Origin: Candidatus Thorarchaeota archaeon MP11T_1
Lineage (GTDB): Archaea > Asgardarchaeota > Thorarchaeia > Thorarchaeales > Thorarchaeaceae
Length of the DNA stretch: 64,000 bases
Reading direction: 5' to 3'
Assembly: GCA_002825515.1 (NCBI GenBank)
Contig: PJET01000001.1
Location: forward strand, 1-64,000
The position numbers were made by a program, and so were the translations under genes. Below, in pieces: positions 9,283-18,675 of the stretch. The first letter of the stretch is position 1; every line of letters begins with the position of its first letter. The notes below the pieces were generated by a model. The model saw only the letters and a program-made list of their open reading frames with translations, ran no database searches and was not told the origin of the DNA.

Positions 9283-11207
9283 CATTTCCATATAAGGGAT
9301 ACGCGGGATATTACCTTGACATAGACCTGACAAAAGGCAAAGTTCACAAGAAAGAGCTGGAAAAAGATTGGGCAAGACTCTACCTGGGTGGCAGCGGAGT
9401 TGCTGCAAAGATTCTATGGGACAGAACAGGACCAGAAACTGATCCGCTTGGTCCAGAAAATGTTCTCGTGGTAGGAACAGGTCCACTCACTGGCTCTCTA
9501 TTCTCACCATCTGGACGTATGATGTTCGCCTCGAGAGGTCCCCTAACTGGAGTGTGGGCAGAGAGTCACGTTGGTGGTTTCTTGGGTGCTGAAATTAAAT
9601 ATTCAGGATTCGACTTCGTGGTGTTTAACGGACGTTCCGAAAAACCAGTTTATCTGTCACTTCGTGATGGTGCTGCTGAGCTTCTTGATGCATCTCACCT
9701 CTGGGGCAAAGAAACAAATGTGACAACTCAGATTATACGAGAAGATCATAAAGACCCCACCCTCAAAACTGGTGTTATAGGTCCTGCAGGAGAGAATGGA
9801 GTCCTTTACGGCTCAATCATAGTGGACTTTTATCGAGCTGCTGGAAGAGCAGGGCTGGGAACAGTTCTTGGATCCAAGAATGTGAAGGGGATTGCAGCAA
9901 GTGGAGCACAAGGTCTCGAAGTCCATGATATGGACAAATACCTTGAGGCTAATGAGGTAGAAATGCAGAGGATAAAAGACCCCATCTGGACTGAATCACT
10001 CACATCATTGAGAAAGTATGGCACAACTGATCTTGTGGCAATAATCAATGAGATTGGCAGGCTACCAACAAAGAATCATTGGACTGGATTCTATGAGAAT
10101 GCGGATGACATTGGTCCAGAGACCATTGCTGAGAAGTATAGGATTGCACAAGAAGCCTGTCATGGATGTGCAGTTGGATGCAAGTATATCATTCGCGTCA
10201 ATCAAGGCAAGTACTCAACAGGACCAATAGGTGGTCCAGAATATGAAACAATCATGGCGTTTGGTTCGAATTGCCTAAACAACGATATTGAGTCCGTGTT
10301 TTATCTAGGAAAGAGATGCGACCTGCTTGGTATGGACACTATAAGCTGTGGCAAGACTATCAGCTTTGCTATGGACCTCTTTGAACATGGGATTATCACA
10401 GCCAATGATGCAGATGGTTTAGACCTGGGCTGGGGCAATGCAGAATCGCAGGCTATACTAGTAGAGAAAATTGCGAGACGTGAAGGATTTGGAGATATCC
10501 TTTCGAAGGGTGTAAGAAAGGCTGCAGAATTGATTGGAGGTGAAGCTTGGAGGTATGCGGTGCATGTCAAAGGACTCGAAGCATCCGGACAAGACCCGAG
10601 AGCGCATCAAAGCATTGGACTGACATATGCTACTAATGTTAGGGGCGCAGATCATCTCAGAAGTCTTTCATCCTTGGAAGAACTAGGATATCCAGATATT
10701 GTCATTGAACGGTTTGGGAAGGAAAAGGCAGATGCAATCTTGGACATCATGTCTCCAGAACACAAAGGAGAGTTGGTCTGGGACATGGAAGATCTCTATG
10801 CAATAGTGGATTCTGCGGTCATCTGTAAATATGGAACTATGTGGCCACCAGTATATTACTTTGACACTTTTGTGAATGTGATTCCTCCATTGACCGGAAT
10901 GACAGAGTGGGCAGACCCGAAGTTTGTCAGGAAGGCTGCAGAGAGAATCAGCCATCTGAGGCGAGCCTATAACCACAGACTTGGTGTGACCAGGAAAGAA
11001 GAAACCTTACCACCACGATTGCTGCTGGAACCAATGCCAACAGGACCCTCGAAGGGAGGGCTTCCAGATCTTGAATATATGCTGGATGACTACTATGACT
11101 ATCGTGGATGTGATCGAGAAACTGGATATCCCAAGGAATCAAAACTGAAAGAACTTGGTCTTGATTTCGTGATTGAAGACTTGAAACCACGAGGAATGAT
11201 TCGGTAG
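9279..11207 (+). CDS. aor: Tungsten-dependent aldehyde:ferredoxin oxidoreductase (first copy)
   Basis: A 642-residue AOR-family enzyme that oxidises aldehydes to carboxylates using a tungsten bis-pterin and a [4Fe-4S] cluster. The N-terminal AOR domain has the motifs GPLTGSLFSPSGRMMF and ESHVGGFLGAEIKYSGFD. Cluster ligands are C294, C297 and C301 (CHGCAVGC), with the fourth expected in SAVICKYG near the C terminus. The start is GTG overlapping the ferredoxin stop. The aldehyde substrate cannot be told from sequence. A second, more divergent copy lies at 18672-20546. Confidence 0.92.
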   Translation: MTFPYKGYAGYYLDIDLTKGKVHKKELEKDWARLYLGGSGVAAKILWDRTGPETDPLGPENVLVVGTGPLTGSLFSPSGRMMFASRGPLTGVWAESHVGGFLGAEIKYSGFDFVVFNGRSEKPVYLSLRDGAAELLDASHLWGKETNVTTQIIREDHKDPTLKTGVIGPAGENGVLYGSIIVDFYRAAGRAGLGTVLGSKNVKGIAASGAQGLEVHDMDKYLEANEVEMQRIKDPIWTESLTSLRKYGTTDLVAIINEIGRLPTKNHWTGFYENADDIGPETIAEKYRIAQEACHGCAVGCKYIIRVNQGKYSTGPIGGPEYETIMAFGSNCLNNDIESVFYLGKRCDLLGMDTISCGKTISFAMDLFEHGIITANDADGLDLGWGNAESQAILVEKIARREGFGDILSKGVRKAAELIGGEAWRYAVHVKGLEASGQDPRAHQSIGLTYATNVRGADHLRSLSSLEELGYPDIVIERFGKEKADAILDIMSPEHKGELVWDMEDLYAIVDSAVICKYGTMWPPVYYFDTFVNVIPPLTGMTEWADPKFVRKAAERISHLRRAYNHRLGVTRKEETLPPRLLLEPMPTGPSKGGLPDLEYMLDDYYDYRGCDRETGYPKESKLKELGLDFVIEDLKPRGMIR

Positions 11208-11302
11208 GTGTATTCTGACGTAATAGCAGGATTAGACTTAAGTGAATTACCAAAACTCGGAAAACTACATTCGTTTTACCTAAGAGAAGGCGAATAAGTA
11301 CG

Positions 11303-13105
11303 ATGATTGAAAGAGACACAATGGAACGACAGATTATTCTTTATACTCTGGGCGCTCTCATTGGTGTCATATCCGGTTTTACATCAATCCTATTTAGACT
11401 GCTAATTCTCGGTATGAGCCTTATTTTTGTTATGATCCCACAAGTGTTGGGGATTGTTGGTTGGATTATTGTACCAGGAATAGGTGGGTTACTAGTAGCT
11501 GTAATCGTCATAAAATATGCACCAGAAGCTAAAGGCCATGGAGTGCCTGAGGTAATGGAGGCATATGCTCTTCATAGCGGGAAGATACGTTTTCGTGTTC
11601 CACTTCTGAAGAGCATCGGATCAGCTATAACCATAAGTTCCGGCGGATCGTGTGGTCGTGAAGGCCCAATTGCACAAATTGGTGCAGGTGTAGGGTCAGT
11701 AGTCGCAGCAACATTCAAACTTGACAAAAGAGAGAGAAAAACACTACTTGTATGCGGGCTTTCTTCAGGAATAGCAGCAACCTTCAACGCACCTTTGGGA
11801 GGGGCCCTGTTTGGAATTGAAGTCCTAGCGGGCGGAATCATTGGATTCTCAATCTTACCAGTAATTCTGGCATCTGTTATTGCTACAGCGATATCTCGCT
11901 TCATTCTTGGAGCGGCTGTTTCATTTCAGGCACCAATTTTTGTAATGGCAAATCCTATCGAGCTTGTTTTCTATCTAGCTCTGGGCATCATCTTAGGGAC
12001 TGCTAGCGTTATTTGGATGAGGGGATTCTACTCGATTGAAGACTTGATTGAAAAGGTGCGTGTTTCGAGGTATGCTCTTCCTGCAATTGGTGGTTTACTC
12101 ACCGGAGTTCTCGGAGTACTCACCATCTATTTCGAGAGTGTGTTTGGATATTCTGGAGAATTCACTTCGCCCCAACCCTATTATCCTGCAATAATGGGAG
12201 TAGAGTATGCTTTCGTTGATGCCACATTAATAGGCAATGTGGCATTGGGAGCGCTTTTTGTGTTTGGGGCTTTGAAATATTTCGCAACCAGCTTCACCCT
12301 AGGATCCGGAGGGTCCGGTGGAGTTTTTGCGCCGACCCTTTATATGGGAGCAGCCTTTGGGGGTGCATTTGGGCTTGTCTGTTCTTTATTGCTTCCATGG
12401 GCCATTCCACAACCCATGGCATTTGCGCTTGTTGGCATGGCTGCTCTTTTTGCAGGAACTGGACGCGCTCCAATCACCTGCATAGTCATGATAATGGAGA
12501 TGACAGCTGATTATTCACTTATTTTACCACTCATGATTGCTGTGTCAACATCCTATTTGGTTTCCTCACTAATTGAATCTGAGAGCATTTACACAATGAA
12601 ATTAGTCCGAAGAGGTGTGCATCTCAGAAGAGGTTCACATATAGAGGTCCTCAGGACAATCAGAGTGGATGAAATAATGACAACCAATCCTACTGTCCTT
12701 TCTGCTGAAATGACTGTGTCCGAGGTCCATGCAATAATTGATAGAACACATCATACAAAATTCCCTGTTATAGATGATAAGAACAACGTACTTGGTATCT
12801 TGATAGCTGAGGACCTATTTCATGAGCCAAAAGAGGATGGACAAGAGTATCGAGTGCGCGAGCTCATGAATCCTGACTTCTTGCATCTCTCACCAGAAAG
12901 TACAATGGATGGAGCATTACAAGCGATGATAAGGCGGGATGAAGGTCATGCAGTCATTGTAAATCCAATGGAGCCAAGGCGAATGTTGGGGTATATCACG
13001 AAAGCTGATGTCCTCAAAGCGTATGAGATTGCTATCATCAGACTTCAAAAATCGGGAGTTGATGTGGAAGACATCAATCCAGCTGATATCATTGATGTGA
13101 CCTGA
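11303..13105 (+). CDS. ClC-type chloride channel/antiporter with CBS domains
   Basis: A 600-residue protein: a ClC membrane domain (about 1-430, many hydrophobic helices) followed by two CBS repeats (about 450-580). Selectivity-filter segments are recognisable: GHGVPE, GREGPIAQIG with the gating glutamate, and GSGGSGGVFAPTLYMG. The CBS pair usually binds adenine nucleotides and tunes transport. It could be a channel or a Cl-/H+ exchanger; the gating glutamate fits either. It starts at ATG 11303, with an alternative ATG at 11321. The gene stands alone between the AOR unit and the DHOD-like gene. Confidence 0.9.
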   Translation: MIERDTMERQIILYTLGALIGVISGFTSILFRLLILGMSLIFVMIPQVLGIVGWIIVPGIGGLLVAVIVIKYAPEAKGHGVPEVMEAYALHSGKIRFRVPLLKSIGSAITISSGGSCGREGPIAQIGAGVGSVVAATFKLDKRERKTLLVCGLSSGIAATFNAPLGGALFGIEVLAGGIIGFSILPVILASVIATAISRFILGAAVSFQAPIFVMANPIELVFYLALGIILGTASVIWMRGFYSIEDLIEKVRVSRYALPAIGGLLTGVLGVLTIYFESVFGYSGEFTSPQPYYPAIMGVEYAFVDATLIGNVALGALFVFGALKYFATSFTLGSGGSGGVFAPTLYMGAAFGGAFGLVCSLLLPWAIPQPMAFALVGMAALFAGTGRAPITCIVMIMEMTADYSLILPLMIAVSTSYLVSSLIESESIYTMKLVRRGVHLRRGSHIEVLRTIRVDEIMTTNPTVLSAEMTVSEVHAIIDRTHHTKFPVIDDKNNVLGILIAEDLFHEPKEDGQEYRVRELMNPDFLHLSPESTMDGALQAMIRRDEGHAVIVNPMEPRRMLGYITKADVLKAYEIAIIRLQKSGVDVEDINPADIIDVT

Positions 13106-13149
13106 GAGTTCGTAGAACTCTTTATGTTGAAGTCTTCATAGATTGTGGT

Positions 13150-14244
13150 ATGGTCGATATCAGTACTGAGTTTGCAGGGCTGAAATTGAAAAATCCAGTC
13201 ATGACAGCAGCAGGTCCGACCTCTAGGGATGGGATGACTCTTTTGAATGCTGCAGCAGGAGGCGTTGGAGGTCTTGTTGCGAAAACTGTCAGCGTTAAGC
13301 CAGCAGATGTACCTCGGCCTAATATGGCTGCACTTAGAGAGGGTAGAGTAGGGTCCCGAAGAGGTATTCTGAATGCCGAGCTCTGGAGCGAACTTCCTGT
13401 TGAGCAATGGCTTGAGAGGGAATATGCAATTGCACTCAGTTCTGGTCTACCACTGATTGCTAGTGTTGGATATACTCCACAAGAGGTGTCTGAGCTTGGT
13501 CCTAAACTAGAGAAAGCAAGAGTAAACGGTATCGAGTTCAGCACTCATTATGTAGGAGGCCATACTGAGATTGCCAAAGCACTCAAAGAGGTAGTTGGAA
13601 TTCCAATCTTCGCAAAGCTCAGTCCGAAGGTAGATGTTGCTGAAGTAGCAAAATCACTCGAGCCCTATGTCGACGGTATTGTTGGCATAAATACTTACGG
13701 CCCTTGTTTGAGAATCGATATTGAAACAGGAAAACCAATGCTTGGAAGTGGTGATGGGTTTGGGTGGATGAGTGGAGCAGCTCTGAAACCAATTGCCATA
13801 AGATGCATCGCAGACATCGCTAGAGCTGTCAAGGTTCCAGTCATTGGTGTGGGTGGTATTGCAACAGGAGAGGATGTGATCGAATTCTCAATGGTTGGAG
13901 CTTCTGCTGTTGAGGTCTGTACTGCAGCAATCCTAGAGGGAGATACAGTATACGGGAAGATAGCCAATGAAACAGCAGAATGGCTCAAGAGTCACGGATA
14001 TGATTCCATTGAGGACATAAGAGGAATAGCATTACGTCATGTGGATGGAGGTGCGACCCTAACACCACCACCATCAGTCGATATGGAAAAATGCACTCTA
14101 TGTGGTCTCTGTCCAAAATCATGTGTATATGGTGCAATCACAGTGGACAAAAAGGAGGAGCTATTCGAGATTAGTAAGGATCTCTGTCAGGCTTGTGGAA
14201 TGTGCATCTCTGTCTGCCCATATCATGCACTATATGCAGACTAG
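13150..14244 (+). CDS. Dihydroorotate/dihydropyrimidine dehydrogenase-like flavoprotein with two [4Fe-4S] clusters
   Basis: An FMN-binding TIM-barrel of the DHOD family (about 1-290) with the FMN phosphate loops PVIGVGGIATGEDVIEF and GASAVEVCTA, fused to a C-terminal ferredoxin-like part with CTLCGLCPKSC and CQACGMCISVC. This layout resembles the PreA subunit of NAD-dependent dihydropyrimidine dehydrogenase more than classical DHOD. The substrate may be a pyrimidine; a cyclic amidohydrolase at 16774 would fit such a pathway, but the two are not in one operon. Its end overlaps the convergent peptidase gene by four bases. Confidence 0.78.
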   Translation: MVDISTEFAGLKLKNPVMTAAGPTSRDGMTLLNAAAGGVGGLVAKTVSVKPADVPRPNMAALREGRVGSRRGILNAELWSELPVEQWLEREYAIALSSGLPLIASVGYTPQEVSELGPKLEKARVNGIEFSTHYVGGHTEIAKALKEVVGIPIFAKLSPKVDVAEVAKSLEPYVDGIVGINTYGPCLRIDIETGKPMLGSGDGFGWMSGAALKPIAIRCIADIARAVKVPVIGVGGIATGEDVIEFSMVGASAVEVCTAAILEGDTVYGKIANETAEWLKSHGYDSIEDIRGIALRHVDGGATLTPPPSVDMEKCTLCGLCPKSCVYGAITVDKKEELFEISKDLCQACGMCISVCPYHALYAD

Positions 14245-15425
14245 ACCAATAGTATTGATTCAAGGTTTCTCGTAAGGAGTTTGGCTTTACCCTTGGTCAC
14301 TAAGTAATCATTCTCGATTCTAATCCCGCCTATATCCTCGAGATAAACACCGGGTTCTATTGTCACAACATGATCTTCAGAGAAGTGTGCTTCGTAATCA
14401 TAGAAACTTGGTTGTTCGTGTATCTCCAACCCAATACCATGACCAAGACCATGCGTCATTCCATCTTTCGCTTCTGGGTTTAATCTTGTAGAATCAAACC
14501 CATGCTGTTTCAATGCATTAAAGCATGCAAGGTTAACATCGTCTATCTTTGCGTCATGAGTAAGGGCGTCCACAGCTGCATCAACTGCTGCTTGTACTGC
14601 TTCGTACATCTCCTCCAATCTCTTGGAGAAAGTTCCTTTTACGATGGTGCGTGTAACATCAGCCACGTATCGTTCCTGTTTGAGGCGTGGAAAAACATCA
14701 AGGATGATTGGCAGATCTGCTTTTAGTTCATCCTCAGGTTTTCCAAGATAGTGCCAATCAAATCCCTTGTCACCAACAGCAAGAATGGTATCCTCTGAAC
14801 ATTCTGCATCCCTATCAAGCAGGAAGTGCTCAAGAGCAAGTTTCACTTTTCCTGCAGTAAGTGGGACACCTTCAAACATCAGCGTCTTGTTATCACCAAC
14901 ATCTGAGTCCTTAATCATCTCTGCCACTTTTGAGATTGCACCTACAGTTGCATCCCCAGCTTTGGTAATCTTCTTGACCTCATCAGGGGACTTTGTAGCC
15001 CTCGCGTCAAGAACTAGGTTACGAACTACCTTGACATCATATCCCAGATTCTGAAGAATGACTAGCACACTTGCAGGAATATCATCAGGAACCCCGAGTG
15101 TCTTCCCAGAGAACTCATCACGAAGCATTGGACCAATGAGCGCGGCTCTATTTTCCATGACTTGCTTGTTCTCTTTTAGAAGCTGAATAACTAACTCACT
15201 AACATCATAGGATTTCTTGACAAAACTCTCTTTCTTGACTCGTTCAAGCGTGTTGGCATATGCGCCAATTATACCCTTCTCGCCCTTATTCTGAAGATAA
15301 TAGATTCTATCGACTGAGCGGAATCCAGTGAGCCATAGAAGATTTGGAGAATCAAACGGACTACCATATGCAAAGAGTCCATCAATCCCATTAGTTTCCA
15401 TGAGAGCATCCATGTCATCAAGCAT
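14241..15425 (-). CDS. M24 family Xaa-Pro aminopeptidase-like protein
   Basis: A pita-bread-fold metallopeptidase of about 394 residues. The five metal ligands can be read: two aspartates in LDVFPRLKQERYVADVTRT, the histidine in HGLGHGIGLEIHE, and glutamates in TIEPGVYLE and GGIRIENDYLV. A creatinase-type N-terminal domain occupies about the first 150 residues. The ATG at 15425 was chosen over the upstream start at 15455 because AGGGGAA precedes it closely and the protein then starts LDDMDALMETNG. It probably removes N-terminal residues before proline, but related proteins act on other peptides. Confidence 0.82.
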   Translation of the reverse strand: MLDDMDALMETNGIDGLFAYGSPFDSPNLLWLTGFRSVDRIYYLQNKGEKGIIGAYANTLERVKKESFVKKSYDVSELVIQLLKENKQVMENRAALIGPMLRDEFSGKTLGVPDDIPASVLVILQNLGYDVKVVRNLVLDARATKSPDEVKKITKAGDATVGAISKVAEMIKDSDVGDNKTLMFEGVPLTAGKVKLALEHFLLDRDAECSEDTILAVGDKGFDWHYLGKPEDELKADLPIILDVFPRLKQERYVADVTRTIVKGTFSKRLEEMYEAVQAAVDAAVDALTHDAKIDDVNLACFNALKQHGFDSTRLNPEAKDGMTHGLGHGIGLEIHEQPSFYDYEAHFSEDHVVTIEPGVYLEDIGGIRIENDYLVTKGKAKLLTRNLESILLV

Positions 15426-15480
15426 AATGTTTCCCCTGCAGATACTGTTCCGCATTTGAATAGCTGAAAAACACTTCCAT

Positions 15481-16377
15481 TCAAGCCAGTAGATAGTGTC
15501 GCATCCTAGATTCCACCATCAGCCGGTCAGGCATATCGTAGGGACCCATTGTTTCCACATTAAACGAGGAACATGTTGCAGCAAAGAGACCTGCACGCCG
15601 CACGTTGGAAGACCGCATATATTCAAGTAAGAAGCCAATCGCATAGGTATCTCCACAGCCAGTTGAGTCCATTTGTGTATCTGCGAGGACAAGAGGAATA
15701 TCCACATACGTGTCATGCGTATAGATTGTGGACCCCCTCAAATCACGCGTGACTATCACAATTCTGGGACCAATGTCAAGGATATGAGATACAATTGATG
15801 GTTCGGATTCATCTGCGGAAATAGATTGCAGTTCAGAGTCATGGAGCTTGACAACATCAACAACATTAAGGATTTGATCGTAGTCAGCCCAGCTCTGGAG
15901 AGTGACAGCACCGTCATCAGAAATGTATCTCAAATAGCCTTGTACATCAAGTGAGATTAAAGCGCCAGCTTCACTTGCGATAGCAAAACAAGTCTTATCG
16001 ATTTCATCACTAGATAGAGGTGAGAAATGAATGATACTTGATTCAAAGTGTGCTTCAGAAAAATCAGAGGGTGTGATTTTTGGTGCGAGAGATTCCACCC
16101 TTTGAGAACGTTCTCCATTTGCATCGTATATATTGACGAAACGAGTTGAGCGGTCACCTTCATAGTGTAGCCCTGCTAGATCAAGACCTGATGAACTCAA
16201 ATCAGTCTTGTATCTGGCGTCAAAATCCAAACCAACCTTGGATACGAAGCCAGCGCCGAAAGCTCCAATCTTGGGAGCTAGCATTGCATATGCGGGAGCT
16301 CCACCAAGCAGTTCTTTTCTGGTTTCAGGGGTGACTATCAAATCCCTACTAAGATGTCCGACTACAACAATCTCCAT
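15481..16377 (-). CDS. PfkB-family carbohydrate/nucleoside kinase-like protein
   Basis: A 298-residue ribokinase-family protein. The start EIVVVGHLSRDLIV and the C-terminal anion-hole motif STGCGDTYAIGFL near 245-257 are characteristic, with the catalytic aspartate in GCGD. A similar archaeal group acts on inositol or nucleosides, but I cannot specify the substrate. It is upstream of the M24 peptidase gene on the same strand, with a 55-base gap, so the two may be co-transcribed. Confidence 0.78.
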   Translation of the reverse strand: MEIVVVGHLSRDLIVTPETRKELLGGAPAYAMLAPKIGAFGAGFVSKVGLDFDARYKTDLSSSGLDLAGLHYEGDRSTRFVNIYDANGERSQRVESLAPKITPSDFSEAHFESSIIHFSPLSSDEIDKTCFAIASEAGALISLDVQGYLRYISDDGAVTLQSWADYDQILNVVDVVKLHDSELQSISADESEPSIVSHILDIGPRIVIVTRDLRGSTIYTHDTYVDIPLVLADTQMDSTGCGDTYAIGFLLEYMRSSNVRRAGLFAATCSSFNVETMGPYDMPDRLMVESRMRHYLLA

Positions 16378-16491
16378 TCTGATTACACTGGCATATTCTG
16401 TGAATGATTCCTATAACTTCTACGCTCTCAATAGGGCAGAAGGCAACGGTTTTAATCTCTCATACCTTCTCGATATAGTAGGTGAAGTAAT

Positions 16492-16773
16492 TTGGCTCAG
16501 GTCTTGGTGAAGTTTTTTGCAACTGTCAGAGAAATTACAGGGGTCAAGAGTATAGAACTTGAGGCAGAGAACATCAAAGAACTACTTCAGTTGCTAGTAC
16601 AGACCTATGGTAACAAGTTCAAAGATACTGTTCTTAAAGGTGATACCGGAGAGCTCAAACAGTTCTTCTCATGTATGGTGAATGGCAAGCGTATCGAGCT
16701 GCTCGATGGATATGAAACAGTTCTGAAAGACGATGATGCTGTAGCATTATTCCCGCCAGTTGGAGGGGGATGA
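16492..16773 (+). CDS. MoaD/ThiS-like small protein (possible SAMP)
   Basis: A 93-residue beta-grasp protein with the start VLVKFFATVREITGV and the end LFPPVGGG, i.e. a terminal Gly-Gly motif ready for adenylation and thiocarboxylation. It could supply sulfur to molybdopterin/tungstopterin (MoaD role) or act as a ubiquitin-like archaeal modifier. TTG start after AGGTGAAG. Its stop directly abuts the ATG of the cyclic amidohydrolase gene, followed by a ferredoxin and an AOR gene; the AOR context favours a role in tungstopterin synthesis. Confidence 0.85.
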   Translation: MAQVLVKFFATVREITGVKSIELEAENIKELLQLLVQTYGNKFKDTVLKGDTGELKQFFSCMVNGKRIELLDGYETVLKDDDAVALFPPVGGG

Positions 16774-18180
16774 ATGAGCAGCACCCTCACGTCAACCTTT
16801 AGAAAACAAACGAGGGGCTCTATCGATCTTGTTGTGAGAAACGCAAAACTTCTTCTCGAGCCTGGGATTGTACGTGGAGGGATAGGTGTCTTAGATGGGA
16901 AGATTGTTGTTATTGCCAGTGATGAGCACTTACCAGAGGCCAGTACAGTTATTGATGCAGATGGAAATATCCTAATGCCGGGGCTTATTGATGTTCATGC
17001 GCACATCCATGATCCAACAATGCTGGAGCATGAGACTTTTACAACAGGCTCGAAGGCTGCAGTTGCAGGTGGAATTACTACTTTTGTTGATATGCCTCTT
17101 ACAAATCAGGTCGACACAAACAAGGCAGTAGAGGAGAAGATAGCTCAAGGAGAAGAAATGAGCGTAGCTGACTTCACCTTCTATGCTGGGATGATGAACT
17201 CAGAGAATCTTGTAGCGATTCCAGCCCTTATTGAAAAAGGAGTAGCAGCTTTCAAGGCGTTTACTTGTATGCCCTACCAGACAAATAGTGGAGTAATTGT
17301 GAAGTGTCTTAGTGCAATGTCTGAGTATGGAGGGCATCTCACAATACATGCTGAGGATCAAGGTATATTGGATGAGTTTAGCAGTGAGATGGATAATGAT
17401 TGGGATGCTCCAATCAGCCATTCTCTTGCAAGACCGAACATTGCTGAGCAGTTAGCGATACGACAAAGCATCAACATTGCTGAACAGACAGGAGGGCATC
17501 TTCACATAGCTCATGTTACAACTAGAGAAGGCTTACTTGAGATTGAGAGAGGTAGACTTGGTGGAGTCATGGTGACTACTGAAGTTTGTCCACATCACCT
17601 AGTCTTTCATAGAGATGAAATGAATCGCTTAGGGACCAAGAGTAAGATGAATCCACCACTTAGGTCCAGACAGGACAGAGCTGCACTCTGGTCAGCTTTA
17701 CTTCGAGGATCTATAGATGTCGTTGTGAGTGATCATGCGCCCTGTCCAGTTGAGAAAAAAGAGGCAGGTTCAGAAGACATTAGAAACGCATGGTCAGGTG
17801 TTGATGGGATTCAGATGTTTCTAAGAGTCCTCCTATCGGAAGGAGTCAATAAAGCAAGAATGACCTATTCAAGACTCTTGAGAGTATGTTCTCGAAATCC
17901 TGCAAGAATATTTGGACTCTATCCCAAGAAGGGAGTGCTTCAAATTGGAGCAGATGCAGACTTTGTGATAATTGACCAGAACAGGGAAGAGAAGATTACA
18001 AACGATATGATGGAATCAAAATGTGGCTGGACACTGTATGAGGGAATGACTATGATGGGGGTGCCAGTCATGACCTTTATCAGAGGCACACAGGTCTTCA
18101 AAGAGGGCAACATCACAATCAAACCAGGATTTGGTAAATTCCAAGCGATGGGAAGCGGAAACAAACCTATTGGAGATTGA
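16774..18180 (+). CDS. Cyclic amidohydrolase (dihydroorotase/allantoinase/hydantoinase family)
   Basis: A 468-residue TIM-barrel amidohydrolase with every metal ligand in place: DVHAHIH, the carboxylated lysine in AAFKAFTC, histidines in TIHAED and HIAHVTT, and the aspartate in VVSDHAPC. Such enzymes open cyclic amides such as dihydroorotate, allantoin or hydantoins; the sequence alone does not decide. It begins immediately after the MoaD-like gene and ends three bases before the next ferredoxin gene, so four genes (16492-20546) look like one operon. Confidence 0.85.
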   Translation: MSSTLTSTFRKQTRGSIDLVVRNAKLLLEPGIVRGGIGVLDGKIVVIASDEHLPEASTVIDADGNILMPGLIDVHAHIHDPTMLEHETFTTGSKAAVAGGITTFVDMPLTNQVDTNKAVEEKIAQGEEMSVADFTFYAGMMNSENLVAIPALIEKGVAAFKAFTCMPYQTNSGVIVKCLSAMSEYGGHLTIHAEDQGILDEFSSEMDNDWDAPISHSLARPNIAEQLAIRQSINIAEQTGGHLHIAHVTTREGLLEIERGRLGGVMVTTEVCPHHLVFHRDEMNRLGTKSKMNPPLRSRQDRAALWSALLRGSIDVVVSDHAPCPVEKKEAGSEDIRNAWSGVDGIQMFLRVLLSEGVNKARMTYSRLLRVCSRNPARIFGLYPKKGVLQIGADADFVIIDQNREEKITNDMMESKCGWTLYEGMTMMGVPVMTFIRGTQVFKEGNITIKPGFGKFQAMGSGNKPIGD

Positions 18181-18183
18181 ACC

Positions 18184-18675
18184 TTGACAGAACTAAATTT
18201 TGTATTCGGTGACCCGCGAGTATGCTCTGGATGTATGACCTGCTCAAATACATGCAGTATGTATTACTTTAAGGTGATTAGTCCTGTACGTGCACGAAAC
18301 AGAGTTGTTAGGGTTGAACCTGCTCTTGACTTTCCACTCTTTTGTAGAAATTGCGAAGATGCACCGTGTATCTCAGCCTGTCCAGAGCAGGCACTTATGC
18401 GCACGTCAAAGGGTGTTGTGATTGTCAACAACAAGAAGTGTGTGGGTCATGGTGAGTGTGTGAAAGCATGCCCATACTGTGCCATCCGTATCCACCCAGA
18501 CACAGGGAAAGCGTTCAAGTGTATTCAGTGTGGGCAGTGTGTTGATCGGTGTCCTGCGGACGCAATCTGGATGACTACAGAACGAGAACTTGCTGAGAAA
18601 GACCAAGATGGAAGCATGATGGCGTTGTACGAGCAGTATAAGGAAGAGATTTACAACAAGGAGGACTTACTGTGA
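18184..18675 (+). CDS. Four-cluster [4Fe-4S] ferredoxin, partner of second AOR
   Basis: A 163-residue polyferredoxin like the one at 8791, with CSGCMTCSNTC, CRNCEDAPCISAC, CVGHGECVKAC and CIQCGQCVDRC. In the third group a histidine-glycine pair replaces the second cysteine of the usual CxxCxxC order (CVGHGEC), so that cluster may have a modified ligand set. TTG start; the end overlaps the next gene by four bases. It should accept electrons from the adjoining AOR. Confidence 0.86.
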   Translation: MTELNFVFGDPRVCSGCMTCSNTCSMYYFKVISPVRARNRVVRVEPALDFPLFCRNCEDAPCISACPEQALMRTSKGVVIVNNKKCVGHGECVKACPYCAIRIHPDTGKAFKCIQCGQCVDRCPADAIWMTTERELAEKDQDGSMMALYEQYKEEIYNKEDLL